Assembly (NCBI GenBank): GCA_018660965.1
Contig: JABJJH010000184.1
Span: 1-6,780, forward strand
Source of the DNA: Rhodospirillaceae bacterium
GTDB lineage: Bacteria > Pseudomonadota > Alphaproteobacteria > UBA8366 > GCA-2717185
Reading direction: 5' to 3'
DNA: 6,780 nt
Below the pieces are notes generated by a model. The model was not told the DNA's origin, ran no database searches, and was given only the letters and a program-made list of their open reading frames with translations. The position numbers and the translations under genes are program-made. Positions 5,671 to 6,780 of this stretch are shown piece by piece; the first letter of the stretch is position 1, and each line of letters opens with the position of its first letter.

Positions 5671-6453
5671 TTAACCCTGATTGTTGAAGAACGCGCCCCG
5701 CGCCTTCGCGCCCGACAGCAGGAACGACATGTCCGAACCGCCCAGAAGAAATTTCATACCCTTGTCGATGAAACCCGGTAGCAGTTTTTCGTCATAGACG
5801 CCGCCCAGCCCCGGCCAGACGTTCGCGCCTTTCGCCGCCGCGATGACGGAATCGATGGCGGCCACGAAATCCGCGTTTTGATACTGTCCGGGAATGCCCA
5901 TGGTCGCCGACAAATCCGACCCGCCGACCAGCAGGCAATCGACGCCTTCGACGGCGGCGATGGCGGCGGCGTTTTTCACCGCCGTGGGGGTTTCGATCAT
6001 CATCACCAGCAGGGTTTCGGCGTTGCCGCCCGCCATCGCTTCTTCCGGCGGCACGGCTTCGTATTCCAGCTGCGGCCCGCCATAGCTCATGGAGCGCGAG
6101 CCCACGGGGGGATACCGGCACGCCTGCACGAAGGCTTCGGCTTCTTTCACCGTGTCCACATGGGGAAAGACGATGCCCTGCGCGCCCGCATCCAGAATGC
6201 GCGTGGCGCGCGTCACATCGCCTTCGGGTACGCGGACTATCGCCGAGGCGCTGGTCTTCAACGCGGCGGCGCAAACCTGCCCCGCCTGATCCAGATCCAT
6301 GGTCGAATGTTCCAGATCGACAAACACCCAATGAAACCCGCACGCTTCGGCGATCTGCGGAATTTCCGCCGACCGCAAGCGGCTGATCCCAAACCCGGCG
6401 GCGATCTTCCCGTCGCGCAACCGTTGCTTAACAGCGTTTTTGACGATGGCCAT
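5671..6453 (-). CDS. HpcH/HpaI-family class II aldolase
   Basis: This 260-residue protein matches the HpcH/HpaI aldolase/citrate lyase family: metal-dependent TIM-barrel enzymes that cleave 4-hydroxy-2-oxo acids, usually to pyruvate plus an aldehyde. Numbered from the ATG at 6453, the key residues are H49 in VDLEHS (catalytic base), R74 in IVRVPE (pyruvate carbonyl), E154 in MMIETPTAV and D180 in GGSDLSATMG (metal ligands). Their spacing agrees closely with HpaI (H45, R70, E149, D175). The glycine-rich strand before D180 reads LLVGGSDLS where many relatives have FVGPxDLS. An ATG at 6486 would add 11 residues, but GGAGG (6462-6466), 8 bases before 6453, and the homology start both favour 6453. 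It lies upstream of the aminotransferase and downstream of a partial dioxygenase in one strand-consistent cluster, which suggests it performs the C-C cleaving step of a catabolic pathway. The actual substrate is unknown. Confidence 0.88.
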   Translation of the reverse strand: MAIVKNAVKQRLRDGKIAAGFGISRLRSAEIPQIAEACGFHWVFVDLEHSTMDLDQAGQVCAAALKTSASAIVRVPEGDVTRATRILDAGAQGIVFPHVDTVKEAEAFVQACRYPPVGSRSMSYGGPQLEYEAVPPEEAMAGGNAETLLVMMIETPTAVKNAAAIAAVEGVDCLLVGGSDLSATMGIPGQYQNADFVAAIDSVIAAAKGANVWPGLGGVYDEKLLPGFIDKGMKFLLGGSDMSFLLSGAKARGAFFNNQG

Positions 6454-6461
6454 AAGTCCTG

Positions 6462-6468
6462 CCTCCCC
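6462..6468 (-). promoter_or_regulatory. Ribosome binding site deciding the aldolase start
   Basis: GGGGAGG on the minus strand is followed by 8 bases and the ATG at 6453; an additional AGGA (6457-6460) is closer. The upstream ATG at 6486 has no comparable site. Confidence 0.6.
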
Positions 6469-6526
6469 GGCGTAATTATGATGCATGCGATATTGTGCGC
6501 GGGACGGCGGGTTTAATCAAACGCGG

Positions 6527-6550
6527 GGTTGGGGGAGGTGAGCCCCCACC
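6527..6550 (-). terminator. Weak possible hairpin between dioxygenase and aldolase genes
   Basis: On the minus strand GGTGGGGG (6550-6543) can pair with CCCCCAACC (6535-6527) across a 7-base loop, with one bulged A. It starts just past the dioxygenase stop codon. It is followed only by GCGTTTGATT, a poor T-tract, so an attenuator or mRNA-stabilising hairpin is as likely as a terminator, and chance pairing in G/C-rich DNA is possible. Confidence 0.3.
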
Positions 6551-6556
6551 GCGCCC

Positions 6557-6780
6557 CTAAACCGTTGGCGGGATGATGTGCCGGGACGGGTCGAGGTTTA
6601 TGATCATTCGCTTCACCAGGCGCTTGCTGGTTTCGGGGAAGCTTTCGCGTTTGTGCAGGACGGTGGCGTTGTCCCAGAGCACGAGGTCGCCGGGGCCCCA
6701 GTCGTGGTCGTAAACGTGCGCGGGTTTCGTCGCGTGTTGCAATAATTTATCCAGCAGATCATCGGCTTCGTCCTGGGGCA
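6557..6780 (-). CDS. TauD/TfdA-family dioxygenase, C-terminal fragment (5' end outside window)
   Basis: The minus-strand frame is open from the window edge to a TAG at 6557-6559 and encodes the last 73 or so residues of a second Fe(II)/2-oxoglutarate-dependent dioxygenase. It shows the family's C-terminal block: W-G-P-G-D-L-V-L-W-D-N, then T-V-L-H (the third iron ligand His), and RLVKRMIINLD, with the Arg pair that binds 2-oxoglutarate. The HxD ligands lie upstream of the window. The same block of the complete dioxygenase at 3412-4299 (GDMIVWDNRTVMHARN) is clearly related but differs at many positions, so this is a paralogue and not a recent duplicate. The reading frame has no ATG inside the window; the TTG at 6742 is an internal codon. 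The gap to the aldolase is 103 bases, so the two genes may be one operon or two. Confidence 0.85.
   Translation of the reverse strand, partial: PQDEADDLLDKLLQHATKPAHVYDHDWGPGDLVLWDNATVLHKRESFPETSKRLVKRMIINLDPSRHIIPPTV

Noticed and set aside
6454..6486. N-terminal extension of the aldolase starting at the ATG at 6486
   Set aside because: No ribosome binding site and no family similarity in the 11 added residues; the ATG at 6453 has GGAGG 8 bases upstream.
5878..6516. Plus-strand open frame opposite the aldolase gene
   Set aside because: Antisense shadow; the aldolase catalytic residues are all on the minus strand in good spacing.

Overview
The window is GC-rich (many stretches well above 60% G+C) and densely coded, with strong Shine-Dalgarno sequences ahead of several genes. 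It looks chromosomal, and protein style and gene content suggest an alphaproteobacterium, possibly Rhodospirillales-like. That assignment is an inference; no taxonomic marker gene is present. I see no rRNA, tRNA, CRISPR array, insertion sequence or phage gene.

Left part, + strand (1-1571): the 3' end of an enoyl-CoA hydratase/isomerase gene (1-195), then two deazapurine (queuosine precursor) genes, queE (241-1125) and queD (1152-1571). QueD makes 6-carboxytetrahydropterin and QueE converts it to 7-carboxy-7-deazaguanine, so the pair covers consecutive steps toward preQ0. Both proteins are unusual. QueE has about 38 residues between its second and third cluster cysteines, and QueD has Tyr where the catalytic Cys of the family normally sits.

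Middle part: a minus-strand short-chain dehydrogenase-like gene (1576-2307), convergent with queD, probably starts at a GTG and lacks the canonical Ser/Tyr catalytic residues. After a divergent 167-base intergenic region comes a + strand gene (2475-3374) for a two-helix membrane protein with a CBS-like soluble part. Its base composition is visibly lower in G+C than that of its neighbours.

Right part, minus strand (3412-6780, transcribed right to left): a probable catabolic operon. It holds the C-terminal end of a TauD/TfdA-type dioxygenase (running off the window), an HpcH/HpaI-type aldolase, a class III aminotransferase of the glutamate-1-semialdehyde aminomutase type, and a second, complete TauD/TfdA-type dioxygenase. 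The last three are packed with 19- and 29-base gaps, each behind a strong ribosome binding site. The likely logic is oxidation of a small organic substrate by Fe(II)/2-oxoglutarate dioxygenases, amino-group handling by the PLP enzyme, and retro-aldol cleavage to pyruvate or a related 2-oxo acid plus an aldehyde. The substrate cannot be read from the sequence. This cluster, together with the two non-canonical queuosine enzymes, is the most interesting content of the window.
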